This document shows, piece by piece, positions 32,407 to 41,687 of a DNA stretch of 64,000 nucleotides. Location of the stretch: positions 1-64,000 of the forward strand of contig CALWZP010000005.1 of NCBI GenBank assembly GCA_944386055.1. The letters are read 5' to 3'. Within the stretch, counting starts at the first letter, position 1. The number at the start of each line of letters is the position of its first letter. The notes under the pieces were generated by a model that had not been told where the DNA came from, did no database searches, and saw only the letters and a list, made by a program, of their open reading frames with translations. Both the position numbers and the translations under genes were made by a program. Origin of the DNA: an uncultured Oscillospiraceae bacterium (GTDB lineage Bacteria; Bacillota; Clostridia; Oscillospirales; Oscillospiraceae).

Positions 32407-35400
32407 TCAATCCTTCTTATCCACCGCGTAGAGCTGAGACAGGCGCTCCAGATGCTCGTACTTCTCCTTGGCCTCCTCCTGGGCCTGCTCGAAGAGGGTC
32501 TTGGCCCGCTCGGGGAAGGCGCGCTCCAAAGAGGAGTAGCGCACCTCGCCCTTGAGGAAGGACAGGTAGTCGCCGGTGGGCTTCTTGCTGTCCATGATGA
32601 AGGGGTTCTTTCCCTCCTTGGCCAGGTCGGGGTTATAGCGGAACAGATGCCAATAGCCCGCCTTTACCGCATTCTTCATCTCCAGCATGGCGTTGCCCAT
32701 GCCCACCCGGATGCCGTGGTTGATGCAGGGGGAGTAGGCGATGACGATGGAGGGGCCCTGATAGGCCTCCGCCTCCTTCAGCGCCTTGATGGTCTGCTGA
32801 TAATCGGCGCCCATGGCCACCTGTGCCACATAGACATAGCCGTACTGCATGGCGATCTGGGCCAGGTCCTTCTTGCGCACGCTCTTGCCCGCGGCGGCAA
32901 ACTGTGCCACCGCGCCGGTGGGGGTGGCCTTGGAGGCCTGCCCGCCGGTGTTGGAGTAGACCTCGGTATCGAAGACCAGGATATTCACATTCTCGCCGGA
33001 AGCCAGCACATGGTCCAGGCCGCCGTACCCGATGTCATAGGCCCAGCCGTCGCCGCCCAGGATCCACATGGTCTTCTTCTCCAGCATATCCCGCATGTCG
33101 TACATCTCGTTGAGCAGGGGGTAATCCCGGGGGGCGTAGGAGTCCTGCTCCAGTTCCATGCGGATGGAGCGGATCAGCTCGGCGCTGGCCCAGGCGGACT
33201 TGTCGGTGTCCCGCTCCTCCAGCCAGATCTTGGCCGCCTCCCGGATCTCCGGCGGGCACTGAGTGCAGTCGGAGGCGCACATGGTCTTGGCCAGATCCAC
33301 CGCCTTGGCCCGGCGCTGCTGTACGGCCAGGGCCATACCCAGGCCGAACTCGGCGTTGTCCTCAAACAGGGAGTTCTCCCAGGCGGGACCCTTCCCCTTC
33401 TTGTTCACCGTGTAGGGGGTGGAGGGGGCGCTGCCGCCCCAGATGGAGGAGCAGCCGGTGGCGTTGGCGATATACATGTGGTCGCCGAACAGCTGGGTGA
33501 TCAGCTTGGCATAGGGGGTCTCGCCGCAGCCGGCGCAGGCGCCGGAGAACTCGAACAGGGGCTGCTTGAACTGGGAGCCCTTCACCGTGAACGGATCGAA
33601 GGGGAGCTTCTTGTCCTGCACCCGGGCCACCGCGTAGTCAAAGGCCACCTGCTTGCCGCGCTGGTCCAGGAAGCGGTCAGGCTGCAGCGCCTTCTTCTTG
33701 GCGGGACACACATTGATGCAGGACCCGCAGCCGGTGCAGTCGTACTGGGAGACCACCACGCCGAACTGGTACTCCTCGCAGCCCTTGCCCGTCATGGGGA
33801 CGGTAACCAGCTCCTGAGGCGCCTCCTCCCGCTCCGCCTTGTCCAGCACGAAGGGGCGGATGGCGGCATGGGGGCAGACATAGGCGCACATATTGCACTG
33901 GATACAGTTCTCGGGGATCCAAACAGGCACATCCACCGCGATGCCCCGCTTCTCAAAGGCGGCGGAGCCCTGGGGCACGGTGCCGTCCGCGCCGGGCATC
34001 AGCTTGGAGACCGGGATGGTGTCCCCCTTCATGTTGTTGGCGGGGATGAGCACATTCTCCACATAGGCCTTCAGGTCCGCCCGCTTGGTGTACACCGCCG
34101 GCGCGGCGGTCTCCTCCTGGCACTCGCTCCACTGGGCGGGGATGTCCAGCCGGGTCACCGCGTTCAGTCCGGCGTCCACCGCGGCCTGGTTCATGGCCAC
34201 GATGTCGTCCCCCTTGTGGCCGTAGGTCTTGACGATGGCGGTCTTCATATACTTCACCGCGTCGTCGATGGGGATGATGTTGGCCAGCTTGAAGAAGGCG
34301 GCCTGGAGGATCATATTGGTCCGGTTGCCCAGGCCGATCTCCCGGGCCAGGCTGGTGGCATCGCAGACATAGACCTGGATGTCGTTGTCCGCCAGATACT
34401 TCTTGGCCCGGGCGGGGAGCACCTGGCCCAGGTGCTCGATGTCGAAGCTGCCGTTGATCAGCAGGGTCCCGCCGGGCTTGATATCCTGAACGATGTCATA
34501 CTGGCTGAGGTACGCCGGGCAGTGGCAGGCCACGAAGTCCGCCCGGGAGACATAGTAGGAGGAGCGGATGTGGTCCTTGCCGAAGCGCAGGTGGGAGATG
34601 GTCACGCCGCCCGACTTCTTGGAGTCGTACTGGAAGTAGGCCTGCACCCGCAGCTTGGTGTGGTCGCCGATGATCTTGATGGAGTTCTTGTTGGCGCCCA
34701 CGGTGCCGTCGGAGCCCAGCCCCCAGAACTTGCAGCACACCGTGCCGGCGGGGGTGACCTCCGGCTCCTCGGTGATGGGCAGGGACAGGTGGGTCACATC
34801 GTCGGTGATGTTGATGGTGAAGCCGTGGACGGGGTCCATGGCGCAGGCGTTGCGGTAGGCCGCCAGCACGCCGCCGGGGGTGGTGTCCTTGCTGCCCAGG
34901 CCGTACCGGCCGCCCACCACCCGGATATTGCGGCCGGAGTAGTGCACCGCGGCGCTGACATCCATATACAGCGGCTCGCCGATGGCGCTGGCCTCCTTGC
35001 AGCGGTCCATGGCCACCATATACCGGCAGGTCTTGGGGATGGCGGCCAGGAAGCGCTCGGTGGCGAAGGGGCGGAACAGGCGCACCTTAATCAGGCCCAC
35101 CTTCATCTGCCCGCTCTGGTTGAGGTAGTCGCATACCTCCTCGGCGCAGTCGCACATGGAGCCCATGGCCACCATGACGGTCTCGGCGTCGGGGGCACCG
35201 TAGTAGTTGAACAGCTTGTAGTTCTTGCCGGTCTTCTCGTTGACCTGGTCCATACAGCCCTGGACCACATCGGGCAGCCGGCGGTAATACTCGTTGACGC
35301 ACTCCTTGTTCTGGAAGAAGATGTCCGGGTTCTGGGCCGAGCCCCGCAGCACCGGGTGGTCGGGATTCAGGGCATGCTCCCGGAACTCCTTCAGGGCCTT

Positions 35401-35991
35401 CCAGTCCACCATCTCCGCCAGATCCTTGTAGTCCCAGGAGGCGATCTTCCGGATCTCGTGGGAGGTGCGGAAGCCGTCGAAGAAGTGGATGAAGGGCATG
35501 TGCCCCTTGATGGCGGCCAGGTGGGCCACCGCGCCCAGGTCCATGCACTCCTGGGGATGGATGGAGCACAGCATGGCGTAGCCGGTGGAGCGGCATGCCA
35601 TGACATCGGAGTGGTCCCCGAAAATGGACAGGGCGTGAGTGGCCACTGCCCGGGCGGAGACATGGATGACATTGGGCTGCAGGCTGCCGGCGATCTTGTA
35701 CATGTTGGGGATCATCAGCAGCAGGCCCTGGGAGGCGGTGAAGGTGGTGGTCAGCGCGCCGGTGGTCAGAGAACCATGGACCGCGCCGGCCGCGCCGCCC
35801 TCGGACTGCATCTCAGCGATGCGCACGGTCTGGCCGAAGATGTTCTTCCGGCCGGTGGCGCTCCACTTGTCGGTGAGCTCCGCCATGACGGAAGAGGGGG
35901 TGATGGGATAGATGGCAGCCACCTCGGTAAAGGCGTAGGCCACATGCGCAGCGGCTGTATTTCCATCCATAGTGATCAGTTTTCGTTCCAT
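32407..35991 (-). CDS. nifJ: pyruvate:ferredoxin (flavodoxin) oxidoreductase
   Basis: A 1194-residue single-chain PFOR that oxidises pyruvate to acetyl-CoA, CO2 and reduced ferredoxin, the main pyruvate-using step of anaerobic clostridia. Domain order is complete. The N-terminal TPP/pyruvate domain has VAYAFTEVAAIYPITPSSVMAELTD. Two ferredoxin clusters follow around residues 690-770 (CIQCNMCAYVCPHA; CTGCGSCINVCPAKK). CAGCGETPYAKL is the third cluster, and a TPP-binding site GGDGWAYDIGYGGLDHVL plus EVYSNTGGQASKATPTGA completes it. GAGG precedes the ATG. The promoter lies at 36033-36061. Confidence 0.98.
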   Translation of the reverse strand: MERKLITMDGNTAAAHVAYAFTEVAAIYPITPSSVMAELTDKWSATGRKNIFGQTVRIAEMQSEGGAAGAVHGSLTTGALTTTFTASQGLLLMIPNMYKIAGSLQPNVIHVSARAVATHALSIFGDHSDVMACRSTGYAMLCSIHPQECMDLGAVAHLAAIKGHMPFIHFFDGFRTSHEIRKIASWDYKDLAEMVDWKALKEFREHALNPDHPVLRGSAQNPDIFFQNKECVNEYYRRLPDVVQGCMDQVNEKTGKNYKLFNYYGAPDAETVMVAMGSMCDCAEEVCDYLNQSGQMKVGLIKVRLFRPFATERFLAAIPKTCRYMVAMDRCKEASAIGEPLYMDVSAAVHYSGRNIRVVGGRYGLGSKDTTPGGVLAAYRNACAMDPVHGFTINITDDVTHLSLPITEEPEVTPAGTVCCKFWGLGSDGTVGANKNSIKIIGDHTKLRVQAYFQYDSKKSGGVTISHLRFGKDHIRSSYYVSRADFVACHCPAYLSQYDIVQDIKPGGTLLINGSFDIEHLGQVLPARAKKYLADNDIQVYVCDATSLAREIGLGNRTNMILQAAFFKLANIIPIDDAVKYMKTAIVKTYGHKGDDIVAMNQAAVDAGLNAVTRLDIPAQWSECQEETAAPAVYTKRADLKAYVENVLIPANNMKGDTIPVSKLMPGADGTVPQGSAAFEKRGIAVDVPVWIPENCIQCNMCAYVCPHAAIRPFVLDKAEREEAPQELVTVPMTGKGCEEYQFGVVVSQYDCTGCGSCINVCPAKKKALQPDRFLDQRGKQVAFDYAVARVQDKKLPFDPFTVKGSQFKQPLFEFSGACAGCGETPYAKLITQLFGDHMYIANATGCSSIWGGSAPSTPYTVNKKGKGPAWENSLFEDNAEFGLGMALAVQQRRAKAVDLAKTMCASDCTQCPPEIREAAKIWLEERDTDKSAWASAELIRSIRMELEQDSYAPRDYPLLNEMYDMRDMLEKKTMWILGGDGWAYDIGYGGLDHVLASGENVNILVFDTEVYSNTGGQASKATPTGAVAQFAAAGKSVRKKDLAQIAMQYGYVYVAQVAMGADYQQTIKALKEAEAYQGPSIVIAYSPCINHGIRVGMGNAMLEMKNAVKAGYWHLFRYNPDLAKEGKNPFIMDSKKPTGDYLSFLKGEVRYSSLERAFPERAKTLFEQAQEEAKEKYEHLERLSQLYAVDKKD

Positions 35992-36032
35992 GGGGAGGCC
36001 TCCTTACTCAGTTTTTCAGGGAGATATTTTTT

Positions 36033-36061
36033 ATTTTAGCACCGATTTTTCCCTTTGTAAA
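36033..36061 (-). promoter_or_regulatory. promoter of nifJ/PFOR, abutting the yifB promoter
   Basis: On the minus strand TTTACA (36056-36061), 17 bp, TAAAAT (36033-36038). Its -35 box directly adjoins the -35 box of the divergent promoter at 36062. Confidence 0.7.
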
Positions 36062-36090
36062 TTGAATCTTATGCTTGTTTATGATATAAT
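36062..36090 (+). promoter_or_regulatory. promoter of yifB/comM
   Basis: TTGAAT (36062-36067), 17 bp, extended -10 TGATATAAT (TATAAT at 36085-36090), about 45 bp before the coding start. Confidence 0.8.
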
Positions 36091-36133
36091 GCCACCGGTA
36101 AAATTGTTCGTTTTTGACAGGGGAGATGCCGTG

Positions 36134-37651
36134 ATGGTATGTAAAATCCGTTCTCTTGGGCTGCACGGGGTGACCGGTTACGAGGTGGGTGTGGAGTGTG
36201 ATCTGGCCTCCGGACTGCCTGTTTTCACTGTGGTCGGGCTGCCTGATGCGGCGGTGAGCGAGGCCCGGGAGCGGGTCAGATCCGCCATAAAGAACAGCGA
36301 TTTTCAGTTCCCCGTCAGCCGGATCACCGTGAATCTCGCCCCGGCTGACCGCAAAAAATCGGGCACGATCTACGACCTTCCCATCCTTGTAGGCATCCTG
36401 TGCGCCGGGGGTCAGCTGCGGCTGGACGACCCGGACTGCGCCTTTGTGGGGGAGCTGTCCCTGGCCGGGGCGCTGCGCCCCACCGCGGGGATGCTGCCCA
36501 TGGCCATGGCGGCCAGGCGTGCCGGGATCCGGCGGCTGTATGTCCCGGCGGACAACGCGCCGGAGGCCACCCTGGCCGGCGGGCTGGAGGTCTATCCCGT
36601 CACCGATGTGCGCCAACTGGCCGCCCACCTGTCCGGGCGAACGCCGATCCCTCCGGCCCAGCCCTGGCAGCCCGGCGAGACCGCTTTTGCCGCCCCCGAC
36701 TTTGCCGAGGTGAAGGGGCAGGAGAATGTGAAGCGGGCGCTGGAGATCGCCGCCGCCGGGGGACACAACCTGCTGATGATCGGTCCGCCTGGTTCCGGGA
36801 AATCCATGCTGGCCCGCCGCCTGCCCTCCATCCTCCCCGACATGACCCGGCAGGAGGCCATGGAGAGCACCGAGATCCACTCGGTGGCAGGGCTGACCTC
36901 CAAGGACGCGCCCATGCTGCTCCAGCGGCCCTTCCGCGCCCCTCACCACACCATCTCCCCCATGGGGATGGCCGGCGGGGGCAGCAATCCCCGTCCCGGC
37001 GAGATCTCCCTGGCCCACAACGGAGTGCTGTTTTTGGACGAGCTGCCCGAGTTTCAGAAGGATGTGCTGGAGGTACTGCGCCAGCCTCTGGAGGACGGGG
37101 TGGTGCAGATCTCCCGGGCCTCCGGCTCGGTGGTCTACCCCAGCCGGTTCATGCTGGTGGCCGCCATGAACCCCTGCAAATGCGGCTGGTACGGCCATCC
37201 CTCCGGCCGCTGCCGCTGCTCCGAGGCGGCGGTGGAGCGCTATCAGGGCCGCATCTCCGGCCCGCTGCTGGACCGCATCGACCTGTTTGTAGAGGTGGAG
37301 GCGCTGGAATTCGACACCATTTCTCAGCGTCAGACGGGGGAAAATTCCGCCGATATCCGCGTCAGAGTGAACGCCGCAAGGGCCGTTCAGACCGCCAGAT
37401 TCAGCCCGGACGGGCCGAAAAACAACACCCAAATGGGGCAGAAAGAGCTTCAAAATTGGTGTAATCTGGATGAAAATGGGCTGAAAATCATGCGTTCCGC
37501 CTTTGAAAAACTGGGTCTTACCGCCCGTTCCTACGACCGGATTCTGCGGGTTGCGCGCACCATTGCGGACCTGGACGGCAGCGAAACCATCTCTCCCGCC
37601 CACCTGGCCGAGGCCCTCCAGTACCGCCCGCCGGTGTATCTGCGGCGGTGA
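36134..37651 (+). CDS. YifB/ComM-family Mg-chelatase-like AAA ATPase
   Basis: A 505-residue AAA+ ATPase. The N-terminal domain starts MVCKIRSLGLHGVTGYEVGVECDLASGLPVFTVVGLPDAAV, a diagnostic for YifB/ComM. Walker A is GPPGSGKSML, Walker B GVLFLDELPEF, and the C-terminal zinc-like NPCKCGWYGHPSGRCRC is family-specific. ComM-type hexamers are branch-migration helicases in natural transformation. The ATG at 36134 is chosen although a GTG one codon earlier is also possible. A hairpin follows the gene; its T run is on the minus strand. Confidence 0.94.
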   Translation: MVCKIRSLGLHGVTGYEVGVECDLASGLPVFTVVGLPDAAVSEARERVRSAIKNSDFQFPVSRITVNLAPADRKKSGTIYDLPILVGILCAGGQLRLDDPDCAFVGELSLAGALRPTAGMLPMAMAARRAGIRRLYVPADNAPEATLAGGLEVYPVTDVRQLAAHLSGRTPIPPAQPWQPGETAFAAPDFAEVKGQENVKRALEIAAAGGHNLLMIGPPGSGKSMLARRLPSILPDMTRQEAMESTEIHSVAGLTSKDAPMLLQRPFRAPHHTISPMGMAGGGSNPRPGEISLAHNGVLFLDELPEFQKDVLEVLRQPLEDGVVQISRASGSVVYPSRFMLVAAMNPCKCGWYGHPSGRCRCSEAAVERYQGRISGPLLDRIDLFVEVEALEFDTISQRQTGENSADIRVRVNAARAVQTARFSPDGPKNNTQMGQKELQNWCNLDENGLKIMRSAFEKLGLTARSYDRILRVARTIADLDGSETISPAHLAEALQYRPPVYLRR

Positions 37652-37665
37652 TTTTCGAAAAAATA

Positions 37666-37714
37666 TACAGAAAAAATGCGGGGCGGAGAGGAATTTTTCC
37701 TCTCCGCCCCGCGG
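37666..37714 (-). terminator. terminator of the flavodoxin-family gene (bidirectional stem)
   Basis: A 16-bp stem (about 37678-37693 with 37697-37712) between convergent genes. On the minus strand it is followed by ATTTTTTC, so it best terminates the gene at 37749. Confidence 0.75.
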
Positions 37715-37748
37715 CAGCTCCCCGGATAAATAAGGGGGTGACGGTCCT

Positions 37749-38384
37749 TCAGCGGATGAAGTTGGTAAACGCCTTGCGCACCGGCTGGGGGGCGGGGACG
37801 GCGTCTTTGCCGTAGTCCACCAGCTTCATCAGCCAGGCCATGTTCTGCCCCAGCACCTGCATGATCTGGACCCCCTCGTCATCCTGCTCCACCTGGCCGG
37901 GCTTGAGCCCGTGGATCACATTCCAGTAGTTGGAGGTGGGCATGAGCATCTCGGAGTAGGTGATATAGTGGTTCATGATGTCCACCGCCGGCACTCCGCC
38001 GGAGCGGCGCACCGCCGTCACCGCCGCGGCCACCTTGTGGCGCAGCAGACCGCCGTTGTTGCCGCAGACATAGGTGGCCCGGTCCAAGAACGCCTTCATG
38101 GCCGCGGAGGGGCCTGCGAAGTGGACGGGGCTGCCGAACAGGATGCCGTCCGCCTCCTTCATCTTCTGGATCCAAAGGTTCAGCTCATCCCCCTGGAGCA
38201 CGCACTTCTCGTCCCGGTTGCGGGCGCACATGTTGCACCCCATGCATCCCCGCACCGGCGCTCCCCCGATGTGGATGATCTCCACCTCGATGCCCTCTTT
38301 TTCCAGCTCGTCGGCCACCATGCGCAGGGCGTGGTAGGTGTTGCCCTCCTTCTTGGGGCTTCCGTTAAACGCCACGACTTTCAT
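37749..38384 (-). CDS. flavodoxin/NADPH-dependent FMN reductase family protein
   Basis: A 211-residue FMN-binding protein. The phosphate-binding loop is FNGSPKKEGNT, and a second flavin contact is GILFGSPVHFAGPSAAMKAFLDR. GCMGCNMCARNRDEKC contains four Cys, as in the iron-sulfur flavoprotein (Isf) group, but spacing suggests it may or may not hold a cluster. It may transfer electrons from ferredoxin in central metabolism. The substrate is unknown. A strong start lies after GGAGGAGT. Confidence 0.88.
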   Translation of the reverse strand: MKVVAFNGSPKKEGNTYHALRMVADELEKEGIEVEIIHIGGAPVRGCMGCNMCARNRDEKCVLQGDELNLWIQKMKEADGILFGSPVHFAGPSAAMKAFLDRATYVCGNNGGLLRHKVAAAVTAVRRSGGVPAVDIMNHYITYSEMLMPTSNYWNVIHGLKPGQVEQDDEGVQIMQVLGQNMAWLMKLVDYGKDAVPAPQPVRKAFTNFIR

Positions 38385-38504
38385 CTGTCGGACTCCTCCT
38401 TGTTCCGTTTCCTCCCCCGGGGCGCGCCCGGGTCTTCTCTGCTATGATATCGCGCGCCGCCCGCCGCTGTCAAGGCGTCCCGCGCCGGCAGGCACAGCTT
38501 TTGC

Positions 38505-38533
38505 TTGACTTTTGAGTGCTTCCTGCCTAAAAT
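38505..38533 (+). promoter_or_regulatory. promoter of proS
   Basis: TTGACT (38505-38510), 17 bp, TAAAAT (38528-38533). The leader of about 70 nt holds a CCGGGCG/CGCCCGG hairpin (about 38563-38589). I see no T-box. Confidence 0.75.
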
Positions 38534-38607
38534 AAGGACTACGACCATACTTCTAATATAAAAACCGGGCGCGGCCATCGCCGCCCGGAAAAGGACGGGA
38601 GCGTTTT

Positions 38608-40047
38608 ATGGCAAAAGAGAAGAAGCAGGTGGAGCAGATCACCGACATGGAGGTGGACTTCGCCCAGTGGTACACCGATGTGTGCAGGAAGGCGGAGCTC
38701 ATCGACTATTCCTCCATCAAGGGGATGTTCATCTACCGCCCCTATGGCTACGCCATCTGGGAGAACATCCAGGCGGAGCTGGACCGGCGGTTCAAGGCCA
38801 CCGGCCACGAGAATGTCTATCTGCCCGTGCTCATCCCCGAGAGCCTGCTGCAGAAGGAGAAGGATCATGTGGAGGGCTTCGCTCCCGAGTGCGCCTGGGT
38901 GACCACGGGGGGCAGCGAGAAGCTGGAGGAGCGCTACTGCATCCGCCCCACCTCCGAGACGCTGTTCTGCGAGCACTACAAGAACATCATCCACTCCCAC
39001 CGGGATCTGCCCAAGCTGTACAACCAGTGGTGCTCCGTCCTGCGCTGGGAGAAGACCAGCCGTCCCTTCCTCCGCCACCGGGAGTTCCTGTGGCAGGAGG
39101 GCCACACCATGCACGCCACCGCGGAGGAGGCCATTGCCGAGACCGAGCAGCAGCTGGAGGAGTACGCCACCTTCTGCGAGGATGTGCTGGCCATGCCGGT
39201 GGTGCGGGGCGTCAAGACGGACAAGGAGAAGTTCGCCGGGGCGGAGCGCACCTATACCATCGAGTGCATGATGCACGACCGCAAGGCGCTGCAGTCGGGC
39301 ACCAGCCACTATTTCGGGGACGGCTTCGCCCGGGCCTTTGACATCACCTACACCGGGAAGGACAATCAGCTCCACTACCCCCATCAGACCAGCTGGGGCC
39401 TGTCCACCCGGATCATCGGCGGCATCATCATGACCCACGGGGACAACAACGGCCTGGTGCTGCCTCCCCGCATCGCCCCCATCCAGGCCATGGTCATCCC
39501 CGTGGCCCAGCACAAGGAGGGGGTGCCGGAGGCCGCCCGGGCCCTGCTGGAGCGCCTGAAGGCCGCCGGCATCCGGGCCGGCATCGACGAGTCCGACCAG
39601 TCCATGGGCTGGAAGGCCGCCCAGTACGAGATGAAGGGGGTCCCCCTGCGGGTGGAGATCGGCCCCAAGGACATGGAGAAGGACCAGTGCTGCATCTGCC
39701 GCCGGGACTCCGGGGAGAAGGTCTTTGTCCCCCTGGCCGAACTGGAGGGGCGGACAAAGGAGCTGCTGGACGCGGTCCATGACGGGCTGTACCAGCGGGC
39801 CAAGAAAAACCTGGAGGACCACACCAAGGTGTGCCGCACCCTGGACGAGGTCAAGCAGTTCATGGAGACCGAGGGCGGCTTCGCCAAGACCATGTGGTGC
39901 GGCGAGCTGGACTGCGAGCTGAAGATGAAGGAGCAGGCCGGGGTCTCCTCCCGGTGCATGCCCTTCCAGCAGGAGCAGGTCTCCGATGTGTGCGTATGCT
40001 GCGGCAAACCCGCCAAGCACATGATCTACTGGGGGGTGGCCTACTGA
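38608..40047 (+). CDS. proS: prolyl-tRNA synthetase, archaeal/eukaryal-like type
   Basis: A 479-residue class II aminoacyl-tRNA synthetase of the ProS type 3 group found in many clostridia, lacking the editing insertion of the bacterial type. Motif 2 is in [27 protein letters not shown] and motif 3 in [29 protein letters not shown]. The C-terminal zinc-binding-like segment [29 protein letters not shown] ends as in family members. It lies directly before, and overlaps by one base, a YcxB-like gene. Confidence 0.97.
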   Translation: MAKEKKQVEQITDMEVDFAQWYTDVCRKAELIDYSSIKGMFIYRPYGYAIWENIQAELDRRFKATGHENVYLPVLIPESLLQKEKDHVEGFAPECAWVTTGGSEKLEERYCIRPTSETLFCEHYKNIIHSHRDLPKLYNQWCSVLRWEKTSRPFLRHREFLWQEGHTMHATAEEAIAETEQQLEEYATFCEDVLAMPVVRGVKTDKEKFAGAERTYTIECMMHDRKALQSGTSHYFGDGFARAFDITYTGKDNQLHYPHQTSWGLSTRIIGGIIMTHGDNNGLVLPPRIAPIQAMVIPVAQHKEGVPEAARALLERLKAAGIRAGIDESDQSMGWKAAQYEMKGVPLRVEIGPKDMEKDQCCICRRDSGEKVFVPLAELEGRTKELLDAVHDGLYQRAKKNLEDHTKVCRTLDEVKQFMETEGGFAKTMWCGELDCELKMKEQAGVSSRCMPFQQEQVSDVCVCCGKPAKHMIYWGVAY

Positions 40048-40529
40048 TGGAGGGCTTTACCGTCACAGTAGACGGCATCCGCCGTAACGAGTTTATGCAG
40101 GCCAACCACTTCCTGGCAATGAAGCAGTATCTGGCTACGGCTGGCCTGCTGCTCCTGCTGGCAGTATCTATTCTCATTGTCAATGGGTCCGACCAATTTC
40201 GCAATCTGTGGGCTCTGCTGATTATTATTCCCATCGTGCCCATCGTCTACCATTTCTCCTTCCTTCGGGCTTATGGCAAGCAGCCCTATGGAGAGATGGA
40301 GATGTCTTATTCCTTCGATGAAAACGGCTGGCGGCTCACTGTCAACGGCCAGACCGGGGTGGTGGCCTGGGTGAACACCCTGAAGCTGCGGCGCACCAAG
40401 ACGGTGTTCCTGCTGTACGCCCGGGTGGAGGGCCGCCGGGGCATGGTGAGCAATGTGCTCCCCCGCCGCTGCCTCACCGACGAACAGGCGGACCAGATCG
40501 TGGCCTGGTTCAACGCGAAGAAGATCTGA
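40047..40529 (+). CDS. YcxB-like membrane protein
   Basis: A 160-residue protein with two central membrane helices (about residues 30-50 and 55-75) and a soluble C-terminal domain, the arrangement of the YcxB-like family: MSYSFDENGWRLTVNGQTGVVAWVNTLKLRRTKTVFLLYAR and PRRCLTDEQADQIVAWFNAK. Its ATG overlaps the proS stop (TGATG), so it is translationally coupled to it. Function unknown. A terminator follows. Confidence 0.75.
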   Translation: MEGFTVTVDGIRRNEFMQANHFLAMKQYLATAGLLLLLAVSILIVNGSDQFRNLWALLIIIPIVPIVYHFSFLRAYGKQPYGEMEMSYSFDENGWRLTVNGQTGVVAWVNTLKLRRTKTVFLLYARVEGRRGMVSNVLPRRCLTDEQADQIVAWFNAKKI

Positions 40530-40540
40530 ATACACAGCGA

Positions 40541-40585
40541 CGCGCCCCCGGGCTCTCAAAGGAGCCCGGGGGCGTTTGTTTTCTG
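40541..40585 (+). terminator. terminator of the proS operon
   Basis: A 13-bp stem (40543-40555 with 40562-40574), loop TCAAAG, followed by TTTGTTTTCTG. Nearly the same hairpin recurs at 41430-41471. Confidence 0.8.
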
Positions 40586-40607
40586 TTCTTGGCAGTTGGG
40601 AAATGCC

Positions 40608-40850
40608 CTATTTGATCTCCTGCTCCAGCTGGTCAAACACCGGGGCGGAGAAGAACTCCCCCAGGGTGATGCCCAGGCCGTCGCAGAGGAGCTTGATGGT
40701 GAGAAGTTTGGGATTTTGGCTTTTTCCGTACAGGATGTTTTTCACACTGGACGGCGGCACCGCGGACAGGGTGGCCAGCTTGTTGATGCTGATGCCGCGC
40801 AGCTCGCACAGCTCCAAAATGCGGTCCCGAACTGCGGTGACGGTATCCAT
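40608..40850 (-). CDS. XRE-family helix-turn-helix regulator
   Basis: An 80-residue protein with one HTH domain: VRDRILELCELRGISINKLATLSAVPPSSVKNILYGKSQNPKLLTIKLLCDGLGITLGEFF. This is the short Cro/C1-type regulator common beside accessory genes. It is divergent from the SLOG gene at 40966; the shared 115-bp interval contains repeated TAGGCTA and a GGCTA/TAGCC palindrome over a promoter, the likely operator. Confidence 0.9.
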   Translation of the reverse strand: MDTVTAVRDRILELCELRGISINKLATLSAVPPSSVKNILYGKSQNPKLLTIKLLCDGLGITLGEFFSAPVFDQLEQEIK

Positions 40851-40900
40851 CGCTGCCCACCCCCCGATCGCTTGGTTGGGAATAGCTTACCCCATTTCGG

Positions 40901-40940
40901 TGGACAATGTAGGCTATGCGTGCTACTATTAGGCTACACA
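40901..40940 (+). promoter_or_regulatory. promoter and probable operator of the SLOG gene
   Basis: TGGACA (40901-40906), 17 bp, TACTAT (40924-40929). TAGGCTA occurs at about 40910 and 40930, and GGCTACACATAGCC forms a palindrome just downstream of the -10 box. Confidence 0.65.
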
Positions 40941-40965
40941 TAGCCACCTGGAGGAGGGGTAAGAG

Positions 40966-41427
40966 ATGGAACACGCCTGTTTTTTCATCGGTCAGCGCAC
41001 CGCCGGGGAGGAGGTGTACCCGGCTCTGGCGGAGGCAGTGGAGCGCCACATCACCGGGTACGGGGTGCGCCGCTTCTATGTGGGGCGCTACGGAAATTTC
41101 GACCGCATGGCCGCCCAGGCGGTAGGGGAGGCCAAGGCGCGCCATAGCGGGGTGGAACTGGTGCTGGTGCTGCCCTATCACCCCGCCCAGCACCCCGTCC
41201 CCGTCCCGCCGGGGTTCGACCGGAGTCTCTACCCCTGGGAGGGGGAGCGGGTCCCGCCCCGGCTGGCCATCCTCCGCACCGATCAGCGCATGGTGGAACG
41301 ATGCGCCTTCCTCATCGCCTGCGCCCGCCCTCATCTGGGCGGCTCCGGTCAGGTGCTGGACTTCGCCCAGCGCCGGGCCGCCCGGGGGTTGCTGCGGGTG
41401 GAGGAGCTGGACCCCGCCGGGATATGA
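40966..41427 (+). CDS. DUF1273/SLOG-superfamily protein
   Basis: A 153-residue protein of the SLOG superfamily (DUF1273, YpsA-like). The N-terminal FFIGQRTAG loop and VGRYGNFDRMAAQAV are the nucleotide/ligand-binding Rossmann segments; VELVLVLPYHP and ERCAFLIACARPHLGGSGQVLDFAQRRAARG complete the pattern. SLOG proteins bind nucleotides or related ligands; some act in stress or defence signalling. GAGGAGGGG precedes the ATG. It pairs divergently with an XRE regulator. Confidence 0.8.
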   Translation: MEHACFFIGQRTAGEEVYPALAEAVERHITGYGVRRFYVGRYGNFDRMAAQAVGEAKARHSGVELVLVLPYHPAQHPVPVPPGFDRSLYPWEGERVPPRLAILRTDQRMVERCAFLIACARPHLGGSGQVLDFAQRRAARGLLRVEELDPAGI

Positions 41428-41429
41428 CA

Positions 41430-41471
41430 GCGCCCCCAGGCTCCAAAGGAGCCCGGGGGCGCAATTTTTTC
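41430..41471 (+). terminator. terminator of the SLOG gene
   Basis: A stem GCGCCCCCAGGCTCC with GGAGCCCGGGGGCGC (one A-C mismatch), loop AAA, followed by AATTTTTTC. It closely resembles the proS terminator 890 bp away. Confidence 0.8.
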
Positions 41472-41687
41472 GGCCCACTCGGCGCGTCTGTCCGTGTCAC
41501 TTGGCGCTTATGCTGCTGAGATGGACTCCTCTCATGGTCCATCTATGAAATCATCTTCTCTGCAGGATCAAAAACACGCCGGCTTCATTGGGAACATACG
41601 GGGTTTGGCTCTCCGCCCTTTGCGGCGCATACCACAGATCCCATTCGGATTTTCTCTGTCTCCCGTCGTGTTCCGTCCGCCGCTTGC

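Noticed and set aside
32158..36039. 1293-codon plus-strand open frame
   Set aside because: Complete antisense of the PFOR gene; His/Gly/Leu-rich low-quality translation with no motif.
38534..38607. T-box leader before proS
   Set aside because: The leader is only about 70 nt and lacks the T-box sequence and specifier stem.
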